A stretch of 22,214 bases of DNA from Candidatus Arcticimaribacter sp. (lineage in GTDB: Bacteria; Bacteroidota; Bacteroidia; Flavobacteriales; Flavobacteriaceae), in assembly GCA_011526275.1 (NCBI GenBank), contig WTJP01000009.1:8309-30522 (forward strand), read 5' to 3'. The position numbers were made by a program, and so were the translations under genes. The notes under the pieces were generated by a model, which saw nothing but the letters and a program-made list of their open reading frames with translations, did not search any database and had not been told where the DNA came from. Of this stretch, positions 7,754 through 15,875 are shown one piece after another. Every line of letters starts with the position of its first letter. Position 1 is the stretch's first letter.

Positions 7754-8493
7754 TAGGTGAGCAAAAGATTGGTGACAAAGGAATTCATGATGATAATAGC
7801 AACGCTAGTCCAAACAAAAGAGGTAGTACTCGCTTTCCCCACACCCAAGGCGCCACCCTTCATGTAATAGCCGTGGTAGGAGGGAATGGTAGCCAATAGC
7901 ATGGCAAACAAAAATGTTTTGATAAAAGCATAAGTAACGTGAAAGGGATTGAACTCCAATTGCAGTCCTTCCACAAAATCGGCATGGGCTGAAAACCCTC
8001 CAGAAATACAGGCAACATAGCCTCCAAATATCCCTAGGAACATCGAAATAACAATGATGAAAGGGTAGAGGGTCATGGCGACTATTTTAGGGAAAATTAA
8101 ATAGTTGTAGGTGTTTACACCCATTACTTCTAAGGCGTCAATTTGTTCGGTAACGCGCATGGTGCCTATTGACGAGGTGATGAATGAACCTACTTTTCCC
8201 GCCATAATTACCGAGATAAACGATGGGGCAAACTCAAGGATAATCGATTGTCGGGTCGCAAAGCCAACCAAGTATTTTGGCAGCAAAGGATTGTCGGAAT
8301 TGATGGCGGTTTGGATCGCTACAACCCCACCCACAAAAAAGGAGATAAAGGCAACGATTCCCAAAGAACCAATAATGAGGTCGTCAATTTCCCGTACAAT
8401 CAGCTTTCTCAAGACACTTCCTTTGGTGAATTTCCCAAAGGTTCTTTGGAGCATAATAAAATATCTTCCAATGTGTTCAAGCAATTTTATCAT
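7753..8493 (-). CDS. mlaE: Lipid-transport ABC transporter permease (MlaE-like)
   Basis: 246 aa integral membrane protein of the MlaE/permease family. An N-terminal amphipathic segment (about 1-45) is followed by hydrophobic helices, including GSLGIVAFISFFVGGVV, a Gly-rich FAPSFISVIMAGKVGS, PFIIVISMFLGIFGG, and a final VAIIIMNSFVTNLLL. The conserved coupling loop TEQIDALEVMGVN, which contacts the ATPase in this family, is intact, as is the SYHGYYMKGGALGVGKA motif. Inner-membrane component of a retrograde/anterograde phospholipid transporter. It is the first gene of a two-gene unit with mlaF (1-bp overlap). A near-consensus -7 box (TATTTTTA, 8504-8497) lies just upstream. A small stem-loop (CCACC/GGTGG, 8513-8529) separates it from the upstream synthase gene. 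Confidence 0.9.
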   Translation of the reverse strand: MIKLLEHIGRYFIMLQRTFGKFTKGSVLRKLIVREIDDLIIGSLGIVAFISFFVGGVVAIQTAINSDNPLLPKYLVGFATRQSIILEFAPSFISVIMAGKVGSFITSSIGTMRVTEQIDALEVMGVNTYNYLIFPKIVAMTLYPFIIVISMFLGIFGGYVACISGGFSAHADFVEGLQLEFNPFHVTYAFIKTFLFAMLLATIPSYHGYYMKGGALGVGKASTTSFVWTSVAIIIMNSFVTNLLLT

Positions 8494-8560
8494 AGGTTAA
8501 AAATACGCATTTCCACCGATTTAGGGTGGGATTAGTTGCGCTTAAAAAAGGGAAGAAAAA

Positions 8561-9616
8561 CTACACGCGGTAGGTAATGGCATTGATGTTCATTCCAGCC
8601 CCTACACTGGCGAATAAAACAACATCCCCTTTATTCAATTGATGACCTTCAAGCTCATTGTTGAGCACTTGGTCATAAAGGGTGGGAACGGTAGCCACAG
8701 AGCTATTTCCGTGTTTTTGGATATTCATAGGAAGTACATCGGCTGGAACGGGAGTGCGGTAAAGGCGGAAAAAGCGCTTCACTATAGCATCGTCCATTTT
8801 CATATTGGCCTGATGAATGAAGATTTTTTTCAAGTCAGCAATGTCTAGACCAGAGGCATCAAAGCAAACTTTCATGGCTTGTGGCACATGCGACAAAGCA
8901 AATTCATAGACCTTGCGTCCCTTCATCTTGATAAACTTTGTTTTATCTTCGGGCTGATAGGATTGCTCGTAGTTGAGCATGTCGATCTCATTATTTGAGG
9001 TGTAGGTAACGCTTTTGTGTGACAAGATGCCCGTTTCCCCTTCTCCTTTTTCAATGATGGTAGCCCCAGCACCGTCAGCGAAAATCATCGAATCGCGATC
9101 AACAGGGTCAATCACACGCGAAAGTGTTTCGGCGCCGATGACTAAACAGCGTTCTGCCATTTCAGCTTTTATAAAGGCATGGGCTTGAACAACTCCTTCA
9201 ATCCATCCTGGACATCCAAAAAGTATATCATAAGCTACACAGTTCGGGTTTTCAATGCCCAAATGTGTTTTTACTTTAGACGAAATACTGGGTAAGGGTT
9301 CAGATTGGCTAGAATTTGGGCGAGTGTCTCCAAAATTATGCGCTACTATGATGTAGTCGATGGTCTCTGGGTCACAGCCTGCATTTTGAATTGCTTTTTT
9401 TGCTGCTGCTGCCGCCAAGTCAGAGGAGTTGATGTTGTCTTCGGCATAGCGACGTTCTTCAATCCCAGTGATGGAAGAAAACTTCTCAATTATTTCAGGT
9501 GCGTCAATAGCAAATGGATTTCCTTCCTCATCGAGGAATTTGTGCTCAGCAAAGGCACTATTTGGTATAATTCTATTCGGGACAGCACTTCCCGTACCTG
9601 AAATAATGGTTTTCAT
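8561..9616 (-). CDS. Beta-ketoacyl-ACP synthase III family protein (FabH-like)
   Basis: 351 aa thiolase-fold condensing enzyme. The Cys-His-Asn triad of KAS III is complete: Cys135 in FGCPGW, His268 in HQANMK, Asn304 in HGNSSVAT. The C-terminal FASVGAGMNINAITYRV is the standard end. It condenses a CoA or ACP starter unit with malonyl-ACP. The actual starter is unknown, and Bacteroidota often carry several paralogues, so I leave the symbol blank. It has an N-terminal insertion relative to E. coli FabH (about residues 27-60, FLDEEGNPFAIDAP). The start is ATG 9616; an apparent extra residue upstream is a TTG codon. A -7 box TACCTTTG lies 21-28 bp before the start. There are no other fatty-acid genes beside it; mlaE follows on the same strand after 67 bp. 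Confidence 0.9.
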   Translation of the reverse strand: MKTIISGTGSAVPNRIIPNSAFAEHKFLDEEGNPFAIDAPEIIEKFSSITGIEERRYAEDNINSSDLAAAAAKKAIQNAGCDPETIDYIIVAHNFGDTRPNSSQSEPLPSISSKVKTHLGIENPNCVAYDILFGCPGWIEGVVQAHAFIKAEMAERCLVIGAETLSRVIDPVDRDSMIFADGAGATIIEKGEGETGILSHKSVTYTSNNEIDMLNYEQSYQPEDKTKFIKMKGRKVYEFALSHVPQAMKVCFDASGLDIADLKKIFIHQANMKMDDAIVKRFFRLYRTPVPADVLPMNIQKHGNSSVATVPTLYDQVLNNELEGHQLNKGDVVLFASVGAGMNINAITYRV

Positions 9617-9636
9617 CAATCAATACAAATTCTAAC

Positions 9637-9644
9637 CAAAGGTA
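9637..9644 (-). promoter_or_regulatory. Bacteroidota -7 box of the KAS III gene
   Basis: TACCTTTG on the minus strand (9644 to 9637) matches TAnnTTTG perfectly and ends 20 bp before the ATG, giving a short leader. No TTG is seen at the expected -33 spacing. The 136-bp gap after gcvP is consistent with a separate transcript. Confidence 0.42.
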
Positions 9645-9752
9645 TAGCATGTGCTCAACGGCTGACTTTTCAGTGAAAAAAACCCACGATGTTCAACTCG
9701 TAATCTTAAGCTTTAAAACGAATACTAAATAGACGAAATACACTGATAAACA

Positions 9753-12575
9753 CTAGTTTGTGTAGGATTCAACAGACGGGCAGCTACAAATTAAATTACG
9801 ATCGCCAAAGGCTTCATCCACACGACGAACCGAGGGCCAGAATTTATTTTCACGAACAAATTCTAGCGGGTACAAAGCCTTGTTTCTGCTGTAAGCAAAT
9901 GGCCATTCATCTTGGGTAGCCATGTCGAGCGTATGCGGTGCATTCTTCAGTAAGCTATTTTCATCGTGTTGCTCTTCTTCCAAAATCTCTGCAGCAATGG
10001 AAATCATGGCATCACAAAAACGATCGAGTTCCGCAAGATTTTCACTCTCGGTAGGCTCAATCATCATGGTGCCCGCAACAGGGAAAGAAACTGTAGGAGC
10101 GTGGAAGCCGTAATCCATTAAACGCTTCGCAACATCGACTACTTCAATGCCTTGTGCCTTAAAGGGTCTTAGGTCGATGATTAATTCGTGGGCCGAACGG
10201 CCGTTGTCTCCAACATACAAAATAGGGTAAGCTCCCTCAATGCGGTATTTGATATAGTTGGCGTTGAGAATTGCAATTTCAGTGGCTTTTTGTAAACCGC
10301 TACTGCCCAGCATTTCAATGTATCCGTAAGAAATGAGACAGGCTAAAGCCGATCCCCAAGGAGCAGCCGAGATGGCATCTATGGCTTGTTCACCTCCCGT
10401 TTTCACCAAAGGGTTAGAAGGTAGGAAAGGTGCCAAATGAGCAGCCACACAAATAGGGCCAACCCCTGGTCCACCTCCACCATGCGGAATGGCAAAGGTT
10501 TTATGCAAATTGAGGTGACAAACGTCTGCACCAATCGTTGCAGGGCTGGTGAGACCAACCTGTGCATTCATATTGGCTCCGTCCATATATACCTGTCCAC
10601 CGTGTTGGTGAATCAAGTCAGTCATGTTTTTAATGTTGGATTCAAAAACCCCATGGGTAGAGGGGTAAGTAATCATCAAAGCAGCGAGTTCGTCTTGATG
10701 GGCTACTACTTTTTCTTGTAGATCATTCCAGTCGATATTTCCGCGTTCATCGGTCTTGGTTACCACTACCTTCATTCCTGCCATGACTGCAGAAGCAGGA
10801 TTAGTTCCATGAGCAGAAGCTGGAATGATACAAATGTTACGGTGGTGGTCGCCTCTCGATTGGTGATAAGCGCGAATCACCATTAGCCCAGCATATTCTC
10901 CTTGCGCCCCAGAATTGGGTTGTAGAGAAGTTGCGGCAAAACCAGTAACCTCGTTGAGCTGTTGGGTGAGTTGACGCAATACTTCTTGGTAGCCTTCCAC
11001 TTGATCGAGGGGAGCAAAAGGGTGTAAACTATTCCATTCAGGGGAACTCAAAGGCAGCATTTCGCTGGCGGCATTGAGTTTCATGGTGCAAGAGCCTAAA
11101 GAAATCATGGAATGGTTCAAGGCCAAATCTTTCCGTTCTAGTTTTTTGATGTAACGCATCAAAGCCGATTCAGAGTGATAAGAGCTAAACACAGGATGTG
11201 TCATATAAGCACTTGTTCGCTCTTGTTTTTCGGGTAAACGCTTAGTCGAAGCAGCTCCTGCTTTTGCTTTCTTTTCAGTAAAGGTTTCAAACACCTGCAC
11301 GAGACGTTCAAAATCAGCCTCGGTGGTTGCTTCGTTGAGCGACACTACAGCCGAGTTGTTATCAGGGTAAAACAAATTGATTTCGTTTTCTTCGGCTATG
11401 GTTTTTAGTGCAGCGCTATCGACCTTTAAGTGAAGGGTGTCGAAGAAATAGTCGTTGAGCTGTTCGATGCCTAAATCACCAAGCAGCTGCTCCAATCGTT
11501 TTGCTTTACTGTGAATTTCTTCCGCAATGGCTTTTAAACCTTTTGGACCGTGGTAAACGGCATACATGCCTGCCATGACTGCCAAAAGTACTTGAGCGGT
11601 ACAAATATTGGAAGTCGCACGGTCGCGCTTAATGTGTTGTTCGCGGGTTTGCAAGGCCATACGAAGAGCGGGTTTCCCGTCTAAATCTCGGGTTTGACCA
11701 ATAATTCTACCCGGAATATTGCGTTTATAGTCTGTCTTAGTAGCAAAATAGGCTGCATGAGGTCCGCCATAGCCTAATGGAATTCCAAAACGTTGGGTGG
11801 TCCCTACCACCACATCAGCGCCATATTGACCAGGTGCTTCTAGCAAGGTTAAAGCGAGTAAATCGGCAGCAACAACTGTTTTAATGGAAAGGGCTTGGGC
11901 TTTTTCAATGGCAGCGCCTAGATCAATGATATCCCCGTTTTTACCCGGATATTGGAAAAGTGCCCCAAAGAAGGTCTCGTCGAGCACATCTATTTCTCCA
12001 ATGACCAATTCGATTCCCACGGGTTGCGCACGTGTTTTGAGTAATGCAATGGTTTGGGGCAGCGTATTTTTATCGACAAAAAAGCGCTGAACATCAGCCT
12101 TTTTCTGTTCGCGTGTGCGCACAGCAAAAAGCAAGGTCATAGCTTCAGCTGCCGCGGTGCTTTCGTCGAGCAAAGAAGCATTGGCAAGTTCCATCCCGGT
12201 CAAATCAGCCACCACCGTTTGGTAATTGAAAAGGGCTTCTAAACGTCCTTGTGCAATTTCAGCTTGATAGGGGGTGTAGGCCGTGTACCAACCTGGGTTT
12301 TCTAGGATATTGCGTTGGATTACCGCCGGAACTATAGCAGGGTGATACCCCATGCCAATATAGTTAGTGAACAGCTTGTTCTTTTTCGCTAGTTTTTGAA
12401 TCTTTTGCTGGAATTCATATTCGGAAATTCCTTCAGCTAAATTCAAGGGAGCCGCAAGGCGGATGTCGGCAGGTATCGTCTCTTCGATGAGTTGTGCAAC
12501 ATCTTTAACCCCAATGGCTTGGGTCATTTGAGCAATTTCACTTTCATTAGGACCTAGGTGTCGGTTCAAAAACAT
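9753..12575 (-). CDS. gcvP: Glycine dehydrogenase (aminomethyl-transferring), glycine cleavage P-protein
   Basis: 940 aa, the full-length single-chain P-protein (fusion of the GcvPA- and GcvPB-type halves, about 1-450 and 450-940). It decarboxylates glycine with PLP and passes the aminomethyl group to lipoylated GcvH. The N-terminus has the typical RHLGPNE and GMGYHP blocks. The PLP Schiff-base lysine is Lys692 in NLHKTFAIPHGGGGPG, and GSCTMKLNAASEM, QPNSGAQGEYAG and SAHGTNPASA are intact. gcvT and gcvH are not adjacent, so the gene is monocistronic here. It has the best promoter in the window. The predicted leader is only about 10 nt, leaving no room for a glycine riboswitch. Confidence 0.97.
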   Translation of the reverse strand: MFLNRHLGPNESEIAQMTQAIGVKDVAQLIEETIPADIRLAAPLNLAEGISEYEFQQKIQKLAKKNKLFTNYIGMGYHPAIVPAVIQRNILENPGWYTAYTPYQAEIAQGRLEALFNYQTVVADLTGMELANASLLDESTAAAEAMTLLFAVRTREQKKADVQRFFVDKNTLPQTIALLKTRAQPVGIELVIGEIDVLDETFFGALFQYPGKNGDIIDLGAAIEKAQALSIKTVVAADLLALTLLEAPGQYGADVVVGTTQRFGIPLGYGGPHAAYFATKTDYKRNIPGRIIGQTRDLDGKPALRMALQTREQHIKRDRATSNICTAQVLLAVMAGMYAVYHGPKGLKAIAEEIHSKAKRLEQLLGDLGIEQLNDYFFDTLHLKVDSAALKTIAEENEINLFYPDNNSAVVSLNEATTEADFERLVQVFETFTEKKAKAGAASTKRLPEKQERTSAYMTHPVFSSYHSESALMRYIKKLERKDLALNHSMISLGSCTMKLNAASEMLPLSSPEWNSLHPFAPLDQVEGYQEVLRQLTQQLNEVTGFAATSLQPNSGAQGEYAGLMVIRAYHQSRGDHHRNICIIPASAHGTNPASAVMAGMKVVVTKTDERGNIDWNDLQEKVVAHQDELAALMITYPSTHGVFESNIKNMTDLIHQHGGQVYMDGANMNAQVGLTSPATIGADVCHLNLHKTFAIPHGGGGPGVGPICVAAHLAPFLPSNPLVKTGGEQAIDAISAAPWGSALACLISYGYIEMLGSSGLQKATEIAILNANYIKYRIEGAYPILYVGDNGRSAHELIIDLRPFKAQGIEVVDVAKRLMDYGFHAPTVSFPVAGTMMIEPTESENLAELDRFCDAMISIAAEILEEEQHDENSLLKNAPHTLDMATQDEWPFAYSRNKALYPLEFVRENKFWPSVRRVDEAFGDRNLICSCPSVESYTN

Positions 12576-12592
12576 TTGCTTCTTTTTTTTAA

Positions 12593-12621
12593 CAAAAATA
12601 ATTCAAATTGAGATAAACCAA
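12593..12621 (-). promoter_or_regulatory. gcvP promoter, Bacteroidota type (TTG -33 and TAnnTTTG -7)
   Basis: On the minus strand, TTG (12621-12619) is followed by 18 bp and then TATTTTTG (12600-12593). Both elements and their spacing fit the -33/-7 promoter of Bacteroidota primary sigma factor. Transcription would begin near 12586, about 10 nt before the gcvP ATG at 12575. Confidence 0.68.
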
Positions 12622-12687
12622 AACTTTTCAATGCTAGGAGCAAGCCAAGTTTTCAACCCTTGGTCATAACTTATAAACACTTTCCTT

Positions 12688-12695
12688 TATTTTTG
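12688..12695 (+). promoter_or_regulatory. -7 box abutting the start of the UbiA-like gene
   Basis: TATTTTTG is a perfect TAnnTTTG match, but it ends only 3 bp before the ATG at 12699. If it is used, the transcript is leaderless or nearly so. The nearest TTG upstream (12660-12662) is 25 bp away, slightly longer than usual. Confidence 0.38.
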
Positions 12696-12698
12696 CGC

Positions 12699-13514
12699 AT
12701 GCGCTATCTCAACACCCTTTTTGAGGTCTATATCAAGGGGAGTTTTCACGTGGCTTTAATGGCCTTGTGTTTCTACCAAATCAACGCTTTTTTGTGGGCA
12801 ATGCCCACTACCTTTTCTCAGCGCTTATTTGTCTTTTCTTTGGTTTTTGTGGGGTATAACGGGATTCGTTATTATCCTTTTCGTCCATCTCCAAAATCGA
12901 CCCCGTGGCTCTATTGGGTGTTGTTGCCTTGCACTATCCCAATGCTTCTTTTCTCCCTTTTTCACTTTATTGCCTTAAGTCAAACAGCACAATTGCTTAT
13001 TTTTTTGTGTTTTGTGTTGAGTAGTACTTATGTGATTCCGCTTCGTGCTGTGCTCAAAAATTTACGTTCATTTTACGGCTTGAAAATTTTCATCGTGAGT
13101 TGTTGTTGGACCCTCCTTACCGGCTTGTTCCCGCTGTTGGAGTCATCGGCCTGGGAGGGAGATAAAATCTTCTACTTAGGACTCTATTTTCTCTTGATTT
13201 TTGTGGCCATACTTCCGTTTGAAATCCGGGATTTAAGCCACGATGCTACCCATTTAGGCACAGTTCCTCAGCAATTGGGAGTAAGAAAAACCCGCTGGTT
13301 AGGTGTTCTACTATTGTTTTTTGTACTTAGTTCAAGCTATTTTATCCTCCCTTTTGAACCCATTGAATATATCGCTTTGATGAGTATGACGCTGGCCTAT
13401 GCCATTCTACTTTTTAAGGTTAAGCCGGGAGATTCAGAAAATATTACTTTATTTTGGGCTGAAGCTGTTCCGGTTTTAGGTTGGGCAATTCTTTATTTAA
13501 ATTCAAACACATGA
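12699..13514 (+). CDS. UbiA-family (prenyltransferase-like) membrane protein, degenerate first Asp motif
   Basis: 271 aa, multi-helix membrane protein, with about 7-8 hydrophobic segments by eye. The opening MRYLNTLFEVYIKGSFHVAL resembles a protein seen often in Flavobacteriia and annotated there as UbiA-family or hypothetical. The second Asp-rich region of UbiA enzymes is recognisable: FEIRDLSHD (Asp178, Asp182) followed by HLGTVPQQLG. At the place of the first motif (normally NxxxDxxxD) I see only YNGIRYYPF, without the aspartates, so classical Mg-diphosphate chemistry is doubtful. I chose ATG 12699 over an upstream start at 12660 because family members begin here and a -7 box lies between the two. 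Its TGA overlaps the rhodanese ATG. Prenyl transfer is not assured; the function is unknown. Confidence 0.75.
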   Translation: MRYLNTLFEVYIKGSFHVALMALCFYQINAFLWAMPTTFSQRLFVFSLVFVGYNGIRYYPFRPSPKSTPWLYWVLLPCTIPMLLFSLFHFIALSQTAQLLIFLCFVLSSTYVIPLRAVLKNLRSFYGLKIFIVSCCWTLLTGLFPLLESSAWEGDKIFYLGLYFLLIFVAILPFEIRDLSHDATHLGTVPQQLGVRKTRWLGVLLLFFVLSSSYFILPFEPIEYIALMSMTLAYAILLFKVKPGDSENITLFWAEAVPVLGWAILYLNSNT

Positions 13515-13861
13515 GCTTACTTCTTTATATTTCTCTCGTATTTGCACAAACATTTAGTACCCTTCATTCGCCAAATGATTTCGCTAAATTGATGGAGCGC
13601 GATTATGTTTTAGTCGATGTGCGTACGCCAGAGGAGTTTGCCCAAGGCGCACTTCCTGAGGCGGTCAATATTTCGGTTACCGAACTTAGCTTTCCCTTTG
13701 AAATTGCAAAGCTGAACAAAGAAAAACCGGTGATGATTTATTGCAAGGGGGGTACCCGCAGTGCCCGTGCCGCTGTAGCCATGAAAGCTTTAGGTTTTGA
13801 TGAAATCCACGAATTGGATGGTGGTTATATGGCCTGGCAAGCAGCTCAACTAAACCGCTAG
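13511..13861 (+). CDS. Exported rhodanese-like domain protein
   Basis: 116 aa, a single rhodanese domain. The N-terminus (MSLLLYISLVFAQTFSTLHS) looks like a short signal peptide or membrane anchor, which would place the domain in the periplasm. The domain shows DVRTPEEFAQGALPEAVNI and the active-site loop with Cys78 in YCKGGTRSA, so sulfurtransferase chemistry is possible. The six-residue CKGGTR loop is the size of single-domain sulfur rhodaneses such as GlpE/PspE. The ATG lies inside the stop of the upstream membrane gene (ATGA), strongly suggesting coupled translation. The last 12 bp overlap the 3' end of the convergent dcp gene. PspE-like periplasmic rhodaneses are the nearest known analogue; the physiological thiol partner is unknown. 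Confidence 0.87.
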   Translation: MSLLLYISLVFAQTFSTLHSPNDFAKLMERDYVLVDVRTPEEFAQGALPEAVNISVTELSFPFEIAKLNKEKPVMIYCKGGTRSARAAVAMKALGFDEIHELDGGYMAWQAAQLNR

Positions 13862-15865
13862 TCCAGCGCGTTTGAGCAAGGCATCAACTTTGGGCGCCTT
13901 CCCCCGGAAACGCTTGTACAATTCCATGGGGTGTTCAGTTCCTCCTTTCGACAATATATGGTCGTGGAAAGATTGCGCCGTCTTCGCATCAAAAATTCCT
14001 TCCGATAAAAACAGTTCAAAGGCATCAGCGTCGAGTACTTCTGCCCATTTATAGCTGTAATAACCCGCCGAATAGCCACCTTGGAAAATATGAGAAAATG
14101 AAGTGCTCATACAATTTTCCGCTTCATCTTGTGTGAATTGAAAAGGTTGCATTACCTCCAATTCATGCGACTTAACATTGTCAATTTTAGTGCTTTCTTC
14201 TCCGTGCCATGAAAGGTCTAGAAAGCCAAAGCTGAGTTGTCTTAGGGTTTGCAGGCCTTGTTGGAATTGCCCCGCGCGCTTAATTTTCTCGATATAGTGT
14301 TGGGGGAGTGCTTCTCCGGTTTTATAGTGCCGCGCAAAAAGACTCAAAGCCTCCGATTCATAGCACCAATTCTCTAAAATTTGACTGGGAAGTTCTACAA
14401 AGTCCCAAGAAACACTGGTACCGCTAAGGGCTGCATAAGTGGTATTGGCCAACATGCCATGCAGGGCATGACCAAATTCATGGAAGAGGGTGGTAACTTC
14501 ATTGAAAGTCAACAAGGCCGGTTGCTCGGCTGTTGGGGGTGAAAAATTACAAACAATAGATACATGTGGACGTTCTCCTGCACTTTGCGAACGATAGGAG
14601 GTCATCCAAGCTCCATTGCGTTTCCCTGCTCTTGGGTGGAAATCAGCATATAAAACGGCGTGGAATTTTCCGTCTTTCTGCACCTCATAGGCCAATACAT
14701 CTTCGTGGTACACCGGGATGTCTTTTCTTTCGAGAAAGCTTAATCCAAACAATCGTTGAACTACTTCAAATAGGCCGTCGATTACTTTCGGTAGGGCGAA
14801 GTAGGGTTTTAATTCCTCTTCGTTGAAAGCGAAACGTTCTTGTTTTATTTTTTCAGCAAGGTAGGCAGTATCCCATTTCGCTATATTGGTATAGTTGAAG
14901 TGCTGGGCGCCATAGGCAGCGATTTCTTCCCATTCTGCTTTGGCTTTCGGGGCTGCTTTCTCTTGTAAATCGGTTAAGAAAGCACGCACAGTGGCTTCGT
15001 CTTTTGCCATGCGCTCTTCTAAAACAAAGGCTGCATGAGAAGGGTAGCCTAGTAAGTTGGCCCGTTGGTGACGCAATTGCACGATCTTTAAAACCGTTTC
15101 TTCGTTGTTGTTTTTGTTGGCTTGGAACCCGCGTTTTCCGAAGGCCAAACTCATTTCTTTTCGCAAGGCTCGGTTGTCGGCATAGGTCATAAAAGGAACA
15201 TAGCTGGGGTAGTCTAGGGTGAACTTCCAACCTTCTTTCCCGTCTGCTTCGGCCAACTGTTTGGCCATGGCTAGCGTACTCTCTGGCAGGCCAGCAACCT
15301 CTTCTTCTTTGGTAAGAAGCATGGAGAAAGCGTTAGTGTCGTCTAGAACACGTTCTCCAAACTGCAAACTCAATTGCGCTAATTCTTGATCAATTGTGCG
15401 AAGGCTAGTTTTTTCCGCTTCATTCAAGAGTGCCCCGTTGCGCACAAAGGCTTTGTACTCTTTTTCTAAAAGGGTTTTTTGTTCTGGGCTTAAGCTGCTT
15501 TGATCGGCTTCATAAACAGTTTTGATGCGTTCAAACAACTGAGTGTTGAGTCGAATATCGTTTTGCAGTGCCGTGAGTAAAGGTGCTGCTTTTTGGGTTA
15601 CCTCTTGAAGTGTTGCATTGGTTTCAGCACTGTTGAGGTTGAACAAAGCACCCGAGATGATGCCTAATCGTTTACCGCTTTTTTCAAGGGCTTCTAGGGT
15701 GTTTTCAAAGCTAGCTGCGGCTGTGTTTTGACAAATGGTCTCTATCTCTTCTCGCGTAGCCGTAATTTGATCTTCAATGGCAGGAAGAAAATGTGCTGCT
15801 TCGATTTGGTCGAAAGGGAGGGTAGAGAAGGGGGTTTTAAACGCTTCCAGTAAGGGATTGTTCAC
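13850..15865 (-). CDS. dcp: M3-family metallopeptidase, peptidyl-dipeptidase Dcp / oligopeptidase A type
   Basis: 671 aa, close to the length of E. coli Dcp and OpdA. Zinc site: HEFGH with His462, Glu463, His466, plus the third ligand Glu491 in WDFVELPSQ, the usual M3 spacing. The downstream block HIFQGGYSAGYYSYKWAEV is also typical of M3 enzymes. There is no signal peptide, so it probably degrades small peptides in the cytosol. Dcp versus OpdA cannot be separated by eye; the symbol is the more common annotation. The start is a GTG codon (15865), with no in-frame ATG nearby. It follows purE after 10 bp, so it is probably the third gene of a purK-purE-dcp transcript. Its 3' end overlaps the rhodanese gene by 12 bp. 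Confidence 0.91.
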   Translation of the reverse strand: MNNPLLEAFKTPFSTLPFDQIEAAHFLPAIEDQITATREEIETICQNTAAASFENTLEALEKSGKRLGIISGALFNLNSAETNATLQEVTQKAAPLLTALQNDIRLNTQLFERIKTVYEADQSSLSPEQKTLLEKEYKAFVRNGALLNEAEKTSLRTIDQELAQLSLQFGERVLDDTNAFSMLLTKEEEVAGLPESTLAMAKQLAEADGKEGWKFTLDYPSYVPFMTYADNRALRKEMSLAFGKRGFQANKNNNEETVLKIVQLRHQRANLLGYPSHAAFVLEERMAKDEATVRAFLTDLQEKAAPKAKAEWEEIAAYGAQHFNYTNIAKWDTAYLAEKIKQERFAFNEEELKPYFALPKVIDGLFEVVQRLFGLSFLERKDIPVYHEDVLAYEVQKDGKFHAVLYADFHPRAGKRNGAWMTSYRSQSAGERPHVSIVCNFSPPTAEQPALLTFNEVTTLFHEFGHALHGMLANTTYAALSGTSVSWDFVELPSQILENWCYESEALSLFARHYKTGEALPQHYIEKIKRAGQFQQGLQTLRQLSFGFLDLSWHGEESTKIDNVKSHELEVMQPFQFTQDEAENCMSTSFSHIFQGGYSAGYYSYKWAEVLDADAFELFLSEGIFDAKTAQSFHDHILSKGGTEHPMELYKRFRGKAPKVDALLKRAGLAV

Positions 15866-15875
15866 GATGAGAACT

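Noticed and set aside
8511..8531. Stem-loop CCACC/GGTGG between the KAS III gene and mlaE
   Set aside because: Five-pair stem with no following U-run on either strand; could be a weak attenuating structure but nothing supports it.
9670..9720. Possible gcvP terminator (short ACGA/TCGT hairpin before a T-run on the minus strand)
   Set aside because: The stem has only four pairs with an 8-nt loop and a gap before the T-run; not convincing compared with the hairpin at 4584-4607.
12645..12663. Inverted repeat CCAAG/CTTGG in the gcvP/UbiA-like spacer
   Set aside because: Only five pairs with a 9-nt loop; expected by chance in a spacer of this size.
12576..12698. Glycine riboswitch in front of gcvP
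   Set aside because: The strong promoter at 12593-12621 leaves a leader of about 10 nt, too short, and no riboswitch-like conserved core is seen.
12660..12698. Upstream start for the UbiA-like gene (13 extra codons)
   Set aside because: The extension covers the -7 box and does not resemble the N-terminus seen in related flavobacterial proteins; ATG 12699 preferred.
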